The translations under genes were made by a program, and so were the position numbers. The notes beneath the pieces were generated by a model. It worked only from the letters and a program-made list of their open reading frames with translations, was not told the DNA's origin and made no database searches. DNA of 64,000 nucleotides from Malonomonas sp036526255 (GTDB lineage Bacteria > Desulfobacterota > Desulfuromonadia > Desulfuromonadales > Geopsychrobacteraceae). Shown here piece by piece: positions 34,066 through 44,078 of the stretch (position 1 is the stretch's first letter; each line of letters starts with the position of its first letter). The stretch covers positions 23,492 through 87,491 of the forward strand of contig DATCYW010000008.1 of assembly GCA_036526255.1 (NCBI GenBank). The letters are read 5' to 3'.

Positions 34066-35130
34066 TTAATTGGAGGCACCGCAGGAAACTTCAACCCGGC
34101 GGTTTTGGAAGAGCCCCTCGGTTGTACGGTTGTCGGCAATCGGCTGGGTTTCGCCGAAACCACGGGCAATCATACGCTCGGCCGGGATGTTGAATTTTTC
34201 GCTCAAGCTGTTTTTTACTGCATTGGCACGCTGTACAGACAGCACCTGATTGTAGTGTGCCGCGCCGAGATAATCGGTGTGTCCGTCGATAAAGACGCTA
34301 TTGCCCGGATAGTCATTGATGCAGCGGGCCGCCTTGGCCAACTCGTCATCGAAGTCAGAGCTGATTGACGTACTGTCGAGGTCGAAGTTGATCCGCAGGG
34401 TCAGTTTTGTCGGGCAGCCCTGCTGGTCGATAGAAACGGCCTGCGGGGTTTCCGGGCACTGGTCCTGAGCGTCAATAACTCCGTCGCCATCGCTGTCGAG
34501 AACTGTCGGTGCTGGCTGAGCAGGTGCACTTGCAACAGTCGGTGCAACTGACACCGGCGCTGCTGCCGGCGCAGCCGGAACAAGCGCAGGTTTAGCTGCA
34601 GGCGCGGGTGCGCCGAACTGAAACAGCAGGCCGGCGGAATAGAGCAGGTTGTTGTCTGGTTTGCGGAAGTCGAGCAGGTGGCGAACATCGGCGCGCAGGG
34701 CGACATTGTCGTTAAAGAAGTATTTAATCCCGCCGCCATAGTTGAGCAGGAAATGATCGCGATCTCCCGCCCCATCCGGGTTGAGGGTGATCCCCCCCAT
34801 GCCGACGGCAAAGTAAGGGACCAGTCTGCTGTCTGGAGAAAAGTGGTAGAGAGCATCCAGTCGCAGCGATTTTACTGTGGTGTCGGTGGTTGAAGAATCG
34901 CTGGCTTCGGCTTCAGTGTAGACAAAGACGGCTTCAAGTGCGGCCAACTTGGACAGGTTGTAGCCAAGGCCGAGACTGCCGAGCGCCGAATGTTCGAGCG
35001 ATTGGTCCCCCTCGAACAGGTAGCCGCCAACCATTGGTGACAGTGTGAAGCTGCCGGCGGTCACTGCCGCCTGCACGGGGCTGGTCAGGCACGCGAGTAC
35101 GACAAAAATGCAGAGAATTCTGTGCAGCAT
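34066..35130 (-). CDS. OmpA-family outer-membrane protein with TSP3-like repeat
   Basis: A 354-residue protein with a signal peptide (about 1-21, ending PVQAA), an eight-strand beta-barrel (about 22-175), an alanine/proline linker, one thrombospondin-3-type calcium motif (DSDGDGVIDAQDQCPETP) and an OmpA_C peptidoglycan-binding domain (FIDGHTDYLGAAHYN, SVQRANAVKNSL, NRRVEVSC). It ties the outer membrane to the cell wall. AAGGAGG lies upstream of the ATG, an ideal ribosome site that suggests high expression. Confidence 0.94.
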   Translation of the reverse strand: MLHRILCIFVVLACLTSPVQAAVTAGSFTLSPMVGGYLFEGDQSLEHSALGSLGLGYNLSKLAALEAVFVYTEAEASDSSTTDTTVKSLRLDALYHFSPDSRLVPYFAVGMGGITLNPDGAGDRDHFLLNYGGGIKYFFNDNVALRADVRHLLDFRKPDNNLLYSAGLLFQFGAPAPAAKPALVPAAPAAAPVSVAPTVASAPAQPAPTVLDSDGDGVIDAQDQCPETPQAVSIDQQGCPTKLTLRINFDLDSTSISSDFDDELAKAARCINDYPGNSVFIDGHTDYLGAAHYNQVLSVQRANAVKNSLSEKFNIPAERMIARGFGETQPIADNRTTEGLFQNRRVEVSCGASN

Positions 35131-35193
35131 GAAGTAACCTCCTTGGTGATTGAATGCCGGCAAAGGGCCAGCGCAATATATCTTTTTGCGGGG

Positions 35194-36861
35194 TTAATCC
35201 GCCAGTAATAAGCCTGCCGGACTGTTGGTCTGCAGGTTGTCGATGTCGAGATTGAGAAAATCATCTTCCCAGCATTCCAGGCAGAATTCGATAAAAAATC
35301 CGCAGTCGAGATCCAGCTGCTCAACCTGCCTGTGCAGTGCCGATTTAAATTCCGGGGCAATTTCTCCCGCAGTCAGCGTCTTTGACTGAAGCAATAGCAG
35401 ATCTTCCGCTTGCAGCGGCGTGGGCTGAAAGCTTCTGCCGAGCAGCTGGTTGGCAACCGCGGTCAGAAACAGCGCCGAGAGGGATGGGCTTTCCTCCGGC
35501 GGATCGCTTTGCTCCGGTAGCGAGAAGGGGAGCTGCTGGCAGAACAGTTGCTGCAGCGCCTGCACCTGTTGCAGTCGCACTCGGGTTAAGTTCAGATCGT
35601 TAAGGGTCGCGATCGGTTGCAGATGGCTGGGCATTTCGGTTGTCGCTTCATGATAAAGCATGGCCGGGTTATCCAGCAGCGAGTCGATGAACAGTTGTTC
35701 TGGGTAATCCAGGAAGGCCCCGATCGGGCTAGCGGCAATTTTCTGCGCCGCTGTCACCAGTTGCTTCTGCAGACTGTGGCCAAGCTGGAACAGGTGCAGC
35801 AGATAGGTGCTGTCGACAATCTGCTCCGCTTTCTGCAGGTCGGTTCCGGCCAGATATTCCAGCGCGAGATTGAGTGTGTCATAGAGCTGTTGCAGCGAAC
35901 TGGTGATTTCTGCTGCGGCTGAGGTGTCGGTTCCGTCGGCGCTCATCTTGCGGTTGGCCAGCATGCAGAGTTCAGTAGCCAGCTGATGGTTCAGGCCGTT
36001 ACTCAGAATTTCAGCTAGCAGGTTGTCGGGGTTGGCCTTGGCCAGCAGGGCGCCTGGGTAAGGTAATCCTTCTGCTTCGATCCGATAGTCGCTTTTACCG
36101 CCTGGTTTGAACTGTTTCGGATCGGTAAAGGCGTAGATTCCTCTGGCCTCCACTTTCGTCACAAAACCGAGATCGGAGAGTCGGTTATTCCGCTCCTGAA
36201 ACATCTCTTCTTCAAAGGTGGAAAGCATTTCGCTGCGAATCATTTCCATCACCCGCATGTAGGTTTCCTGGACTCGCTCGACGATAATCTGCAAAAATGG
36301 CCCGATAACCTTTGCCGCGTCTTCAGTGGCATAATCGACATCGTAGATCGATTCCATGCGCTTGGCATTTTCGGCGTCATCATCATCGTAGGCTTCCAGT
36401 CCGCGAATGATGGTCAGGTGCTTTTGCAGAAAGATCGCCAGAATTTCCGGCTCGATTTCCTGCGCCAGCTGACAGACCTTTTCCTGGCCGGTTTCCAACA
36501 GCAGTTGCAGCCAGTGCAGGGTCAGCACCGGGCTTAAGCTGTCGCCATTCCAGCAGTCGAGATCGAGCAGGGTGGTGATCTGTTCGGTGCTGGCCAGCGT
36601 CAGCAGTTCGACCGCGTATTCTGCGCCAAGTTCGTTGACAGTCAGGTACAACTCCTGCGGATGCAGCAGCGGCACCAGTTGCTCATTATCGTTAGCATTC
36701 AGGATCAGATCGTACTTCTGCTTGCCCGAGGCCTGGTGGATCATCTCCAGCCGTTCGCTGCGGGACAAGGCATTATATTCTTTTAAAGACAGTTTACGCC
36801 CCTGGCGATGCAGGGTCAGATGGCCGATCTGGCGTTCCGTCGGCAATTGAATCCGGGTCAT
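35194..36861 (-). CDS. DUF6178-like cytoplasmic protein, function unknown
   Basis: A 555-residue soluble, largely helical, leucine- and glutamine-rich protein. It resembles the DUF6178 proteins of deltaproteobacteria, but this match is from memory and not a search. There is no signal peptide, membrane helix or known catalytic motif. An acidic stretch (YDDDDAENAK) lies near 158-167. GGAGG precedes the ATG. It is divergent from the histidine kinase at 37036 and follows OmpA in the opposite reading order with 63 bp between. Confidence 0.7.
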   Translation of the reverse strand: MTRIQLPTERQIGHLTLHRQGRKLSLKEYNALSRSERLEMIHQASGKQKYDLILNANDNEQLVPLLHPQELYLTVNELGAEYAVELLTLASTEQITTLLDLDCWNGDSLSPVLTLHWLQLLLETGQEKVCQLAQEIEPEILAIFLQKHLTIIRGLEAYDDDDAENAKRMESIYDVDYATEDAAKVIGPFLQIIVERVQETYMRVMEMIRSEMLSTFEEEMFQERNNRLSDLGFVTKVEARGIYAFTDPKQFKPGGKSDYRIEAEGLPYPGALLAKANPDNLLAEILSNGLNHQLATELCMLANRKMSADGTDTSAAAEITSSLQQLYDTLNLALEYLAGTDLQKAEQIVDSTYLLHLFQLGHSLQKQLVTAAQKIAASPIGAFLDYPEQLFIDSLLDNPAMLYHEATTEMPSHLQPIATLNDLNLTRVRLQQVQALQQLFCQQLPFSLPEQSDPPEESPSLSALFLTAVANQLLGRSFQPTPLQAEDLLLLQSKTLTAGEIAPEFKSALHRQVEQLDLDCGFFIEFCLECWEDDFLNLDIDNLQTNSPAGLLLAD

Positions 36862-37035
36862 TCGTGGTCCTCCGGTGACTAGGTTGCTAAATCCGTTTGA
36901 AAAGGATCGCTACTCTAAAGCAGACGCTGGATTTTATCAACTTCGTTTCAAACTTTACCCGAGTAATCAAGCTTTTACTTCTATTTGACGATAAATATTG
37001 CTACTCTCGAACAACTTTTATCCGGGTGCTCAAAC

Positions 37036-39441
37036 GTGAAATCTGCTTTACGCAATACATCAGTCAGAACAAAACTGACAGTCATGATCATGCTGATCAG
37101 CATTTTCATCATGCTGTCGATCAGCAGCCTGTTCGTCGCTGCGCAGATTCAATCCTACCGGACCTCGCTCGAGGTCGAAACTTTGACCCTGGCAAGTTCT
37201 CTGGCGGCCAACTGCAAAAGCCTGCTGATGACAAAACAGTTCAAAGACGCGACGCGTTTGCTCGCTTCGTTGAAACTGCAAACCAAGTACCGGGCCGCTT
37301 ATCTGTTTGATGATCAAGGCAAACCGGTGGCTGAATATCTGGACCAGTCTGATGCTGACTTTCTGTATAAAGTCATCCCGCTTGATTTTCCCCCCGAGCA
37401 ACGCCAACTGCTGGCCGGTAGTAGTGAGGTTCGTCTGGTTGAAAGCTGGGACTACCTGTCGCTGTTTGTGCCGATAGAGCATGAAGGGCGTCGCATCGGC
37501 ACCATCTATCTGTTGAGTGATCTGCAAGACCTGTACGGCCAGCTCAGTGGAGTCATTTTCGGCACGTTGATTCTTTTGGGAGTGGTGCTGGCCTGCTCCT
37601 GGTTTATGGCCGGCCTGCTGCAAATGCCGGTGTCTGTGCCGCTGTTACGACTGGTTGAAACCATGCAGTCAATCTTGCAGCGGCAGGATTATTCGTTACG
37701 GGCGAAAAAGGATGCGCAGGATGAAATCGGTATTCTGGTGGATGGTTTCAATCAGACCCTCGATCAGTTGGAGCTGCATCAGGCTGAATTGAGAGATCAT
37801 CAGCAAACGCTGGAGCAGACCGTCGCAACGCGGACTGCCGAATTGCAGCAAACCGTCACTGATCTTGGCAAGGCTAAGCAGCAGGCAGAAGTTGCCAGTG
37901 AAGCCAAATCGCAATTTCTTGCCAATATCACGCACGAATTACGCACGCCCTTAATCGGTGTTCTGGGGATGAACGAACTGCTCTTCAAGACCCGGTTGAA
38001 TGAGCAGCAGCAGATGCTCGCCGAAACGGTGCATAAGTCGGGCGAAGACCTGTTGCTGCTGATTAATGATGTGCTTGATTTCTCGAAGATTGAAGCGGGC
38101 GAACTGCAGCTGCATACACACGAGTTCGAACTGCACAAGGCACTGGAAGAGGTGGTCGCCCTGCTGGCTGGTCAGGCGCTGGATAAAGGGCTGGCGCTTT
38201 ACGTTGCTATTGATAAGGCTGCCGCCAGCAAGGTGCGTGGCGATGAATTACGGCTGCGGCAGATCATCATGAATCTGCTCGGTAACGCCATCAAATTTAC
38301 CGAGCGTGGCGCAGTAACCCTGAAGCTTTCCTGCCATGAACAGACGTCGGGTTTCGCAGACTTTGAACTTTCAGTCGAAGACACCGGTGTCGGCATGACG
38401 GCAGATGCGCAGCAGCGGATCTTCGCCGCCTTCTATCAGGCGGATGACAGTCATACCCGGACCCAGAGCGGTACCGGTCTGGGGCTGGCGATCGTGCAAC
38501 GGCTCGTTGCGCTGTTCGACGGTTCGATTGAAGTCACCAGTCAACTCGGAGTCGGCAGCTGCTTTAAGGTTTCATTCCGGTTGCCGCAGATAGAAGCCTG
38601 CTGTTTTTCCCTGCCGGAAAAGCTTCTGCAGCAGCGCCTGCTTGTTCATCTTGCCGATCACACCGCGCAACAGTTGCTTCTTGAGATGTTGCAGTCGTTC
38701 GGCTTGCGAGTTGCCAGCGCAGATTCTGCAACTGACCTGCTTTATCAGCTTGGTGCTGCGCAGCGTAGCAACCAGCCTTTTACCATCGCTCTGCTTGATG
38801 CTGAGCAGCAGCTTCCCAATGGCCAACTGTTGTATAATGCGATCCGCGAAATGTCTTCTCAGCCCGACTTGCGCAGAATTCTGCTGTCGACGCGAAACGA
38901 TCAGATGGCGCTGCAAAAGCAGGAACAGCTGCTGTATCAGCCGGTCGGTTGGACGGCTCTGCACGCGACCTTGTCCCATTGCTGGTTTGATCTGCATCTG
39001 GTGGAAAAGCCAGCAGTGCTGCTGTCCGCAGAGTCGGCAACTGCGGCTGCCGTGGACTCTCCCAAAATTCTGCTCGCCGGCGGCGGTGTTGCCAGCCGTG
39101 AACTGATCAAGCTTGCGTTGGCAGATTTACCGCTGCAGATTGTGACTGCCGGCAACATGGAACAACTTGAGGAGAAAATTCAACAACACAGCTACGCGGC
39201 ACTGCTGCTTGATCTTCAGTCGTTGCCACTGGCCCGGTTGCTGGTCGTCACAGAACGGTTGGCTGAATTTCCACCTCTCTTTGTTCTGCACGCCGCGACC
39301 GACGCGGTCGCAGCGCTGGAACCATTTGCCGAAGCTCTGCTGCTAAAACCGGCAAATCGTGATTCTTTAACCCGTTTGTTGCAACCGGTTTTAAATCAGG
39401 TCGATAAAAGGACCAGCACGAATGATGAGGGCAGGGCATGA
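37036..39441 (+). CDS. Membrane histidine kinase with two degenerate C-terminal receiver domains
   Basis: About 801 residues: membrane helix (about 14-38), a periplasmic domain, a second helix (about 171-194), HAMP, coiled coil, HisKA with NITHELRTPLIG (histidine near 300) and HATPase_c with GTGLGLAI. Two receiver-like domains follow (about 535-650 and 675-795). The first lacks an acidic pocket (LLVHLADH); the second keeps an aspartate in LLLDL but reads ILLAGGG where the acidic pair should be, so neither looks fully functional. The start is uncertain: GTG at 37036, or TTG at 36985. It overlaps the propeller gene by ATGA. Confidence 0.85.
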   Translation: MKSALRNTSVRTKLTVMIMLISIFIMLSISSLFVAAQIQSYRTSLEVETLTLASSLAANCKSLLMTKQFKDATRLLASLKLQTKYRAAYLFDDQGKPVAEYLDQSDADFLYKVIPLDFPPEQRQLLAGSSEVRLVESWDYLSLFVPIEHEGRRIGTIYLLSDLQDLYGQLSGVIFGTLILLGVVLACSWFMAGLLQMPVSVPLLRLVETMQSILQRQDYSLRAKKDAQDEIGILVDGFNQTLDQLELHQAELRDHQQTLEQTVATRTAELQQTVTDLGKAKQQAEVASEAKSQFLANITHELRTPLIGVLGMNELLFKTRLNEQQQMLAETVHKSGEDLLLLINDVLDFSKIEAGELQLHTHEFELHKALEEVVALLAGQALDKGLALYVAIDKAAASKVRGDELRLRQIIMNLLGNAIKFTERGAVTLKLSCHEQTSGFADFELSVEDTGVGMTADAQQRIFAAFYQADDSHTRTQSGTGLGLAIVQRLVALFDGSIEVTSQLGVGSCFKVSFRLPQIEACCFSLPEKLLQQRLLVHLADHTAQQLLLEMLQSFGLRVASADSATDLLYQLGAAQRSNQPFTIALLDAEQQLPNGQLLYNAIREMSSQPDLRRILLSTRNDQMALQKQEQLLYQPVGWTALHATLSHCWFDLHLVEKPAVLLSAESATAAAVDSPKILLAGGGVASRELIKLALADLPLQIVTAGNMEQLEEKIQQHSYAALLLDLQSLPLARLLVVTERLAEFPPLFVLHAATDAVAALEPFAEALLLKPANRDSLTRLLQPVLNQVDKRTSTNDEGRA

Positions 39442-41582
39442 CTCGAATTGTTCTGGCCATAATCGTTCTGAGTGCGGCGCTGCTTTATCTGTTTTCGCTT
39501 GGCTGGTTCGGTAACAGGTTCATCTCTTACGCCAGAGAAAATACAGAACTCAGTCTGGAAACTCGGCAAATCCAGCCACTTGTGCTCGGTGAGCCTTTGA
39601 CCCTCGAATTACAGGGGGGTGGTTTTGATCGTTCGACCCGAGTTCAACTGCAACTCGACATCAATAACCAGGATTCCATCGTCGGTACCTTTCCGCTGGA
39701 GGGTGTCGCCAATGACATGCTGCTGGTTGATGACCAGCTTTTTCTGGCGACCACTCAGGAAGGGTTACAGGTCTTTGATATCAGCAATCCAACTGAACCT
39801 GAATACCTCAGGACCTATCTGCCGAGAGTTTCGGTTCTGGACATCGAAAAGAGCGGCTCTCAGTACATTTTAAGTTGCGCGTCGCAGGGAATCTTTATTT
39901 TAGAGGCAAGCAAGGAGAATCGGTTAAAAGAGGTCAGGCGCCTTTATACTAGCGGCATTGCCATCAAAAGTCGTGTCTTCGACAATTTTCTTTATGTCGC
40001 TGCGGGTAACAAAGGGTTGATGGTTTACGATCTGGGAAATCCTGAAGAAGATCGGCCGATAACTGTTGTCGATACTGGCGGGTTGCTGCTGGGGCTGGAG
40101 ATTTATCAAGACCGGCTCTATTTAGCCACCAGAAGCGTCGGCATCCAGGTTTACCAGATTCATGAGCAAGGTAAGCTGCGTTCTCTCGGCCAGTTTGCCG
40201 AGGGTAAAATGGTGCGGGATCTGAAACGCGACCAGGATAAACTTTATCTGATAGAAAACAGTGGAGTCTCCCTTTATCAGCTGGGACCCGCGCTGCCAGA
40301 ACTGTTAACCGAAGAGGTCTTTTCCGGCAATGCGCAGGATCTGCACTTTGTGGATGAGACTCTTTATGTCGCGGATAGTCGCACCGGGCTTAAGCGCCTG
40401 ACACAACAGTTAGGGGGGGGGTACGCTTCAGACGGATTTATCGATGTTGGTGGCATTCCGCGCGCTATGGCGAGCAGGGGGCACTATCTTTATGTTGCTG
40501 CCAGCAACTCGGGGCTGAAAGTTGTCGATAAAAGATCCATCTTGCCAAGGCAGGTAGCGGTTGTCTTGAATACCTCAAATTCCATTACGGATTTGTATGT
40601 CCGAAATGACAGACTCTATGCCGCTGATTGGAAGGGTGGTTTGCTATCGACTCGTTTGAATTTACAAGATGCGCCGGTCGATCAGTTGACAAATGATGAA
40701 AGTATGGCTTTGGTCGCTGATGGGGACTTGCTGTACGTTGCAAAAAAAACGCATGGTGTCGAAGTCTTCAGTATGGCCGACCCTTCGGCGCCGGTAAGTA
40801 TTGCCAGTTTTTCACGCTTGGGTGACGTCGGTTCTCTGTCCAGGGTTGATAACTTTCTGGTTCTGGCAAAAGGTGCTGCAGGGTTAGTCCTGGTTGACGT
40901 TTCCGATATGAATAACCCGCTGATTACCGACAGGCTGGACGATGTTCACGCAGTGAAGATTGAAGTGGATAATGGACTGTTTTATGTCGCAGCTGATCAG
41001 GCGGGGGTGATAATTCTAGGGATTAGCGAACAAGGCAGATTTGAACCGCTTGGCAAAATCGTGCCGCCATTCCCCCTCGATGGTTTTTCTGCAGCGCAGC
41101 AGGTGCTGGTCCGCAAGGGGATCGCCTATATTGCCAATGGCAGCGGCGGTTTGCTGATTGCTGACGTGCGTAATCCGCGCAAGGTGAAAATTCTCAGCTC
41201 CATCGCCCTGCCGGGAATCGCCTCGTCTCTGACCCTCGACGGCAGCAGGGTTTACGTCTCCTGCCGGAAGAGCGGCCTGCAAATCGTCGAAGTCAGCGAC
41301 CCGAAGCAGCCACAACTTGAAACCAGCATTGTCATGTACGGCCTGAGTTCAGGGGTTCAGATTGTCGACGGAACGATCTATTTAGGCAACGGTCTCAACG
41401 GGGTGACGGCGATTCCGGTTCCGCAGCAGATCAAAGACGTCAAGGTTCTTTCTGCAGAAATGCTGCGCGTCAGGGTGCCGTCACCAAAACTGCCCGGGCG
41501 CTATCGCCTTCAGGTCAGTAACAAAAAGCAGACTGCAGCGTTAAGCGGGGTGCTGCAGTATCAAACGGTTCAGAACTTGTAG
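39438..41582 (+). CDS. Membrane-anchored LVIVD-type beta-propeller protein
   Basis: A 714-residue protein with one N-terminal membrane helix (about 3-20) and a large extracytoplasmic region. The centre (about 80-640) consists of LVIVD-like propeller repeats (GLQVFDISNPTEPEYL; GLMVYDLGNPEEDRPI; GLVLVDVSDMNNPLIT; GLQIVEVSDPKQPQLE). Short flanks (about 45-75 and 660-710) look like the first and last strands of an IPT/TIG domain, so the propeller may be inserted into that fold. It is translationally coupled to the kinase upstream and may be a periplasmic sensory or scaffolding partner. It ends 13 bp inside the convergent TonB receptor gene. Confidence 0.8.
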   Translation: MTRIVLAIIVLSAALLYLFSLGWFGNRFISYARENTELSLETRQIQPLVLGEPLTLELQGGGFDRSTRVQLQLDINNQDSIVGTFPLEGVANDMLLVDDQLFLATTQEGLQVFDISNPTEPEYLRTYLPRVSVLDIEKSGSQYILSCASQGIFILEASKENRLKEVRRLYTSGIAIKSRVFDNFLYVAAGNKGLMVYDLGNPEEDRPITVVDTGGLLLGLEIYQDRLYLATRSVGIQVYQIHEQGKLRSLGQFAEGKMVRDLKRDQDKLYLIENSGVSLYQLGPALPELLTEEVFSGNAQDLHFVDETLYVADSRTGLKRLTQQLGGGYASDGFIDVGGIPRAMASRGHYLYVAASNSGLKVVDKRSILPRQVAVVLNTSNSITDLYVRNDRLYAADWKGGLLSTRLNLQDAPVDQLTNDESMALVADGDLLYVAKKTHGVEVFSMADPSAPVSIASFSRLGDVGSLSRVDNFLVLAKGAAGLVLVDVSDMNNPLITDRLDDVHAVKIEVDNGLFYVAADQAGVIILGISEQGRFEPLGKIVPPFPLDGFSAAQQVLVRKGIAYIANGSGGLLIADVRNPRKVKILSSIALPGIASSLTLDGSRVYVSCRKSGLQIVEVSDPKQPQLETSIVMYGLSSGVQIVDGTIYLGNGLNGVTAIPVPQQIKDVKVLSAEMLRVRVPSPKLPGRYRLQVSNKKQTAALSGVLQYQTVQNL

Positions 41583-44047
41583 GTCAGCCCAGCCCAGTAC
41601 TGGCGACCGAGGCGGTATGTATTATCTTCGGTGCCGATAGGTATTTTACGATTGAAAACGTTAAAAATATCGAGGTTTAATTCTATGGAATGATTGTTGA
41701 CGAGTGCTTTTGTCCAGCTGATTTTCCAATCAAAGGTTAGTGCACTTTGTTGTGAAACTTCATCGTATACAAAATATTGATCGTCTTTTGTATTTAGATC
41801 ACCATCAGTGTCAAACTTTGGCTCATTGGTCTTTGCAATAACCCTGTAGCGACTTTGATATCGAGTAGTGTTTGTGAATGAAAAACCGTATGGGAGATCA
41901 GTTACATAGATCAAGTTCGCAGTCCACGGTCGGCTGTAGTCTTCACGAGGAAGATCAGTTTTGAGCTTCAACTCCCCATCATGGTAAACATAATCCTCTA
42001 AGTCCCCATCATCAAGAGTGTCGTAATAGCTCTCATTGCTGCTTGTTACCTTTTCGTAGGCTGCATTAATGGTCAGCGAGTTTCTCCCCCATTGTTTTTT
42101 CCAACCGAGTCTGTAGCTTTTATATTCACTATAGCCATTGTTGTTCAGGGTTATTTCGTGATCACCCGATGGATTTAGATCTGGGTTGGTTTCTTTGGCT
42201 AATTGGTCTTCGTTCTGCCTGTAGATATAGTCTAAAGTGAAAAGGCTTGAAAATAGAACCTGACGAAAACCAAAAGTAAGTTCGTCAGAATATGGTGTTT
42301 CTAAAGTGTTGAATTTCGTTACCGTTGTATAGGAAAGTTTTATTGGATCGGACCATTCTGTGAGTTGGTCTGGTCTGGTAGATGATTCAGTTGGCTGAAT
42401 TGCTCCACGGAGTTTCGCAGCTAATAAGTCTTGTCCGTAGTAACGATTAGCGCCAAATGTAAGTGTAGATTTGTCATCTCCGAAAATATCCAATGAAATC
42501 AATAATCGTGGTGCTGGATTGATATTTTTCATCAAATCGTCATAGTCAATTCGCAGTCCGGGTCTGATTGTAAATCGGTAAAATTTTTCATGTAGTTCAA
42601 GGTAGCCTGAAAAGAAGTTTACACGTTCGCTAGAACTACCCGCCGGGTAAACAATTCGTTTACTTAAATACTGCTCTTCACTAACGCAGGCTTGATCCCC
42701 CTGATTACAAAAGTCTCCAGCGCCGAGTACTTTTGCTGTGCCGTATGAATAGACCGTATTCGGCCTGTTGTACTTTGCTTGTATGTGCTCATATTCAATG
42801 CCGCTTTTCAGTTGGGTTTCCAATAGGTGCGATACTATAGGGTTGCTGCTGAAATGGCCTTGCAGATTAATTGATTGCTCAGTTCTGATTAGCTCTCCAA
42901 ATCCCCCTTCGTTGCTACTGCTGCTACCAATCAGCCGGCCCCAGTCTTTTGTCTCACCGTAGGTTGATTTCCAGTTGTAGAAGTGATCTGGTGCTTCTCG
43001 TTTGTCACTATTTTTCTTAATGGCTGCCTTCAATTCAAAGGTTCCATTTTTGTTATAGGTCTCTAGCATTGATTGTAGCGCGTAGGTATCACTGACATTA
43101 GTGAAGTTGCTGTTCATTGTGCTATTAAGGAACCCTTTTGCTCGGTAAGGTGCATAAGTGAATGAGGTTTTTAACGTTGTATCTGTCGATAATTCACTGA
43201 CATGTTTAAGGTAGTAATTTTCTGAGCGTCTGGTTTGTATTTCTTTAACATTGAATGGGGTCAGTGGAATCCGAGAGTAGTTGAGCGCATAGGCGAAAAG
43301 TAGCCCCTGCGAGTTATTGATTGGTCCACTCAAATGAAATGAGGCGTTGTGTTTATCGAAATGTGGTTGACGTGTTGTGCGGTCGGCATTTTGAAAATCT
43401 TCTTCCTCGTCAGGGTGGGTGTAAAATTTTGTCCAGTTGTCGCGTGTAGTTCTATAGCTTATCTCGCCTGACGGTTTACTGGCTGGGTCAATTGTTTCTG
43501 CTTCTATAGCACCGCCGGAAAAATTACCGTAGCGCGCTGATATGTTATGGTCGAGAATCGTTAGACTTTTTATAAGACTAGGACTTAAGTAGATATCTTG
43601 CGGGTTTCCAGCCAAAATATGAGTGTCATCGAATTTCAGGGCATAGGGGTCTAAGGTGCTGGAATTGCTAATGCCATCAATTAAAAAGTTGTTTTCATAA
43701 CCACGCCCACCTGAGATAGAAACATTTGCGGGTTCGATCTCTCCCGCTTGATATGAAGTATCTGCTTGCTCTGAAAACTGAACGCCAGGTACCACTTTCA
43801 GATAGTCAGTGAGCGTTCCATTCTTGTTTGGCAGATTTTTAATATCGTCAGAGTTTAAGGTCGTAATTCCTGATTCTGGAAGGGGCTTTGTCGCTTCGAC
43901 GACAACCGTTGGCAACATCGTCATATCTGTATTTGGTAACTGCCCGCTATCAGCAAAGACACTCAATGGGATAAATATCAACAGAATACAGCCATGTAAA
44001 AGCTTTAGGTAGGTGTTGTTGGCTGATTTGATAATGGAAAAGGTCAT
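41570..44047 (-). CDS. TonB-dependent outer-membrane receptor, AT-richer than neighbours
   Basis: An 825-residue receptor with a signal peptide (ending LSVFA), a TonB-box-like LPTVVVEATK, a plug (DDIKNLPNKNGTLTDYLKVVPGV; FLIDGISNSS; ISARYGNFSGGAIEAET) and a barrel ending AGLTYKF. The plug carries a YENNFLIDG motif rather than a siderophore-type plug. Base composition is visibly lower in GC than the flanking genes. It is divergent from a tonB gene that probably serves it. ATG at 44047 is preferred over GTG at 44056. Confidence 0.92.
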   Translation of the reverse strand: MTFSIIKSANNTYLKLLHGCILLIFIPLSVFADSGQLPNTDMTMLPTVVVEATKPLPESGITTLNSDDIKNLPNKNGTLTDYLKVVPGVQFSEQADTSYQAGEIEPANVSISGGRGYENNFLIDGISNSSTLDPYALKFDDTHILAGNPQDIYLSPSLIKSLTILDHNISARYGNFSGGAIEAETIDPASKPSGEISYRTTRDNWTKFYTHPDEEEDFQNADRTTRQPHFDKHNASFHLSGPINNSQGLLFAYALNYSRIPLTPFNVKEIQTRRSENYYLKHVSELSTDTTLKTSFTYAPYRAKGFLNSTMNSNFTNVSDTYALQSMLETYNKNGTFELKAAIKKNSDKREAPDHFYNWKSTYGETKDWGRLIGSSSSNEGGFGELIRTEQSINLQGHFSSNPIVSHLLETQLKSGIEYEHIQAKYNRPNTVYSYGTAKVLGAGDFCNQGDQACVSEEQYLSKRIVYPAGSSSERVNFFSGYLELHEKFYRFTIRPGLRIDYDDLMKNINPAPRLLISLDIFGDDKSTLTFGANRYYGQDLLAAKLRGAIQPTESSTRPDQLTEWSDPIKLSYTTVTKFNTLETPYSDELTFGFRQVLFSSLFTLDYIYRQNEDQLAKETNPDLNPSGDHEITLNNNGYSEYKSYRLGWKKQWGRNSLTINAAYEKVTSSNESYYDTLDDGDLEDYVYHDGELKLKTDLPREDYSRPWTANLIYVTDLPYGFSFTNTTRYQSRYRVIAKTNEPKFDTDGDLNTKDDQYFVYDEVSQQSALTFDWKISWTKALVNNHSIELNLDIFNVFNRKIPIGTEDNTYRLGRQYWAGLTYKF

Positions 44048-44078
44048 CGCTCTCACAAATATTTAATATTATGTAACC

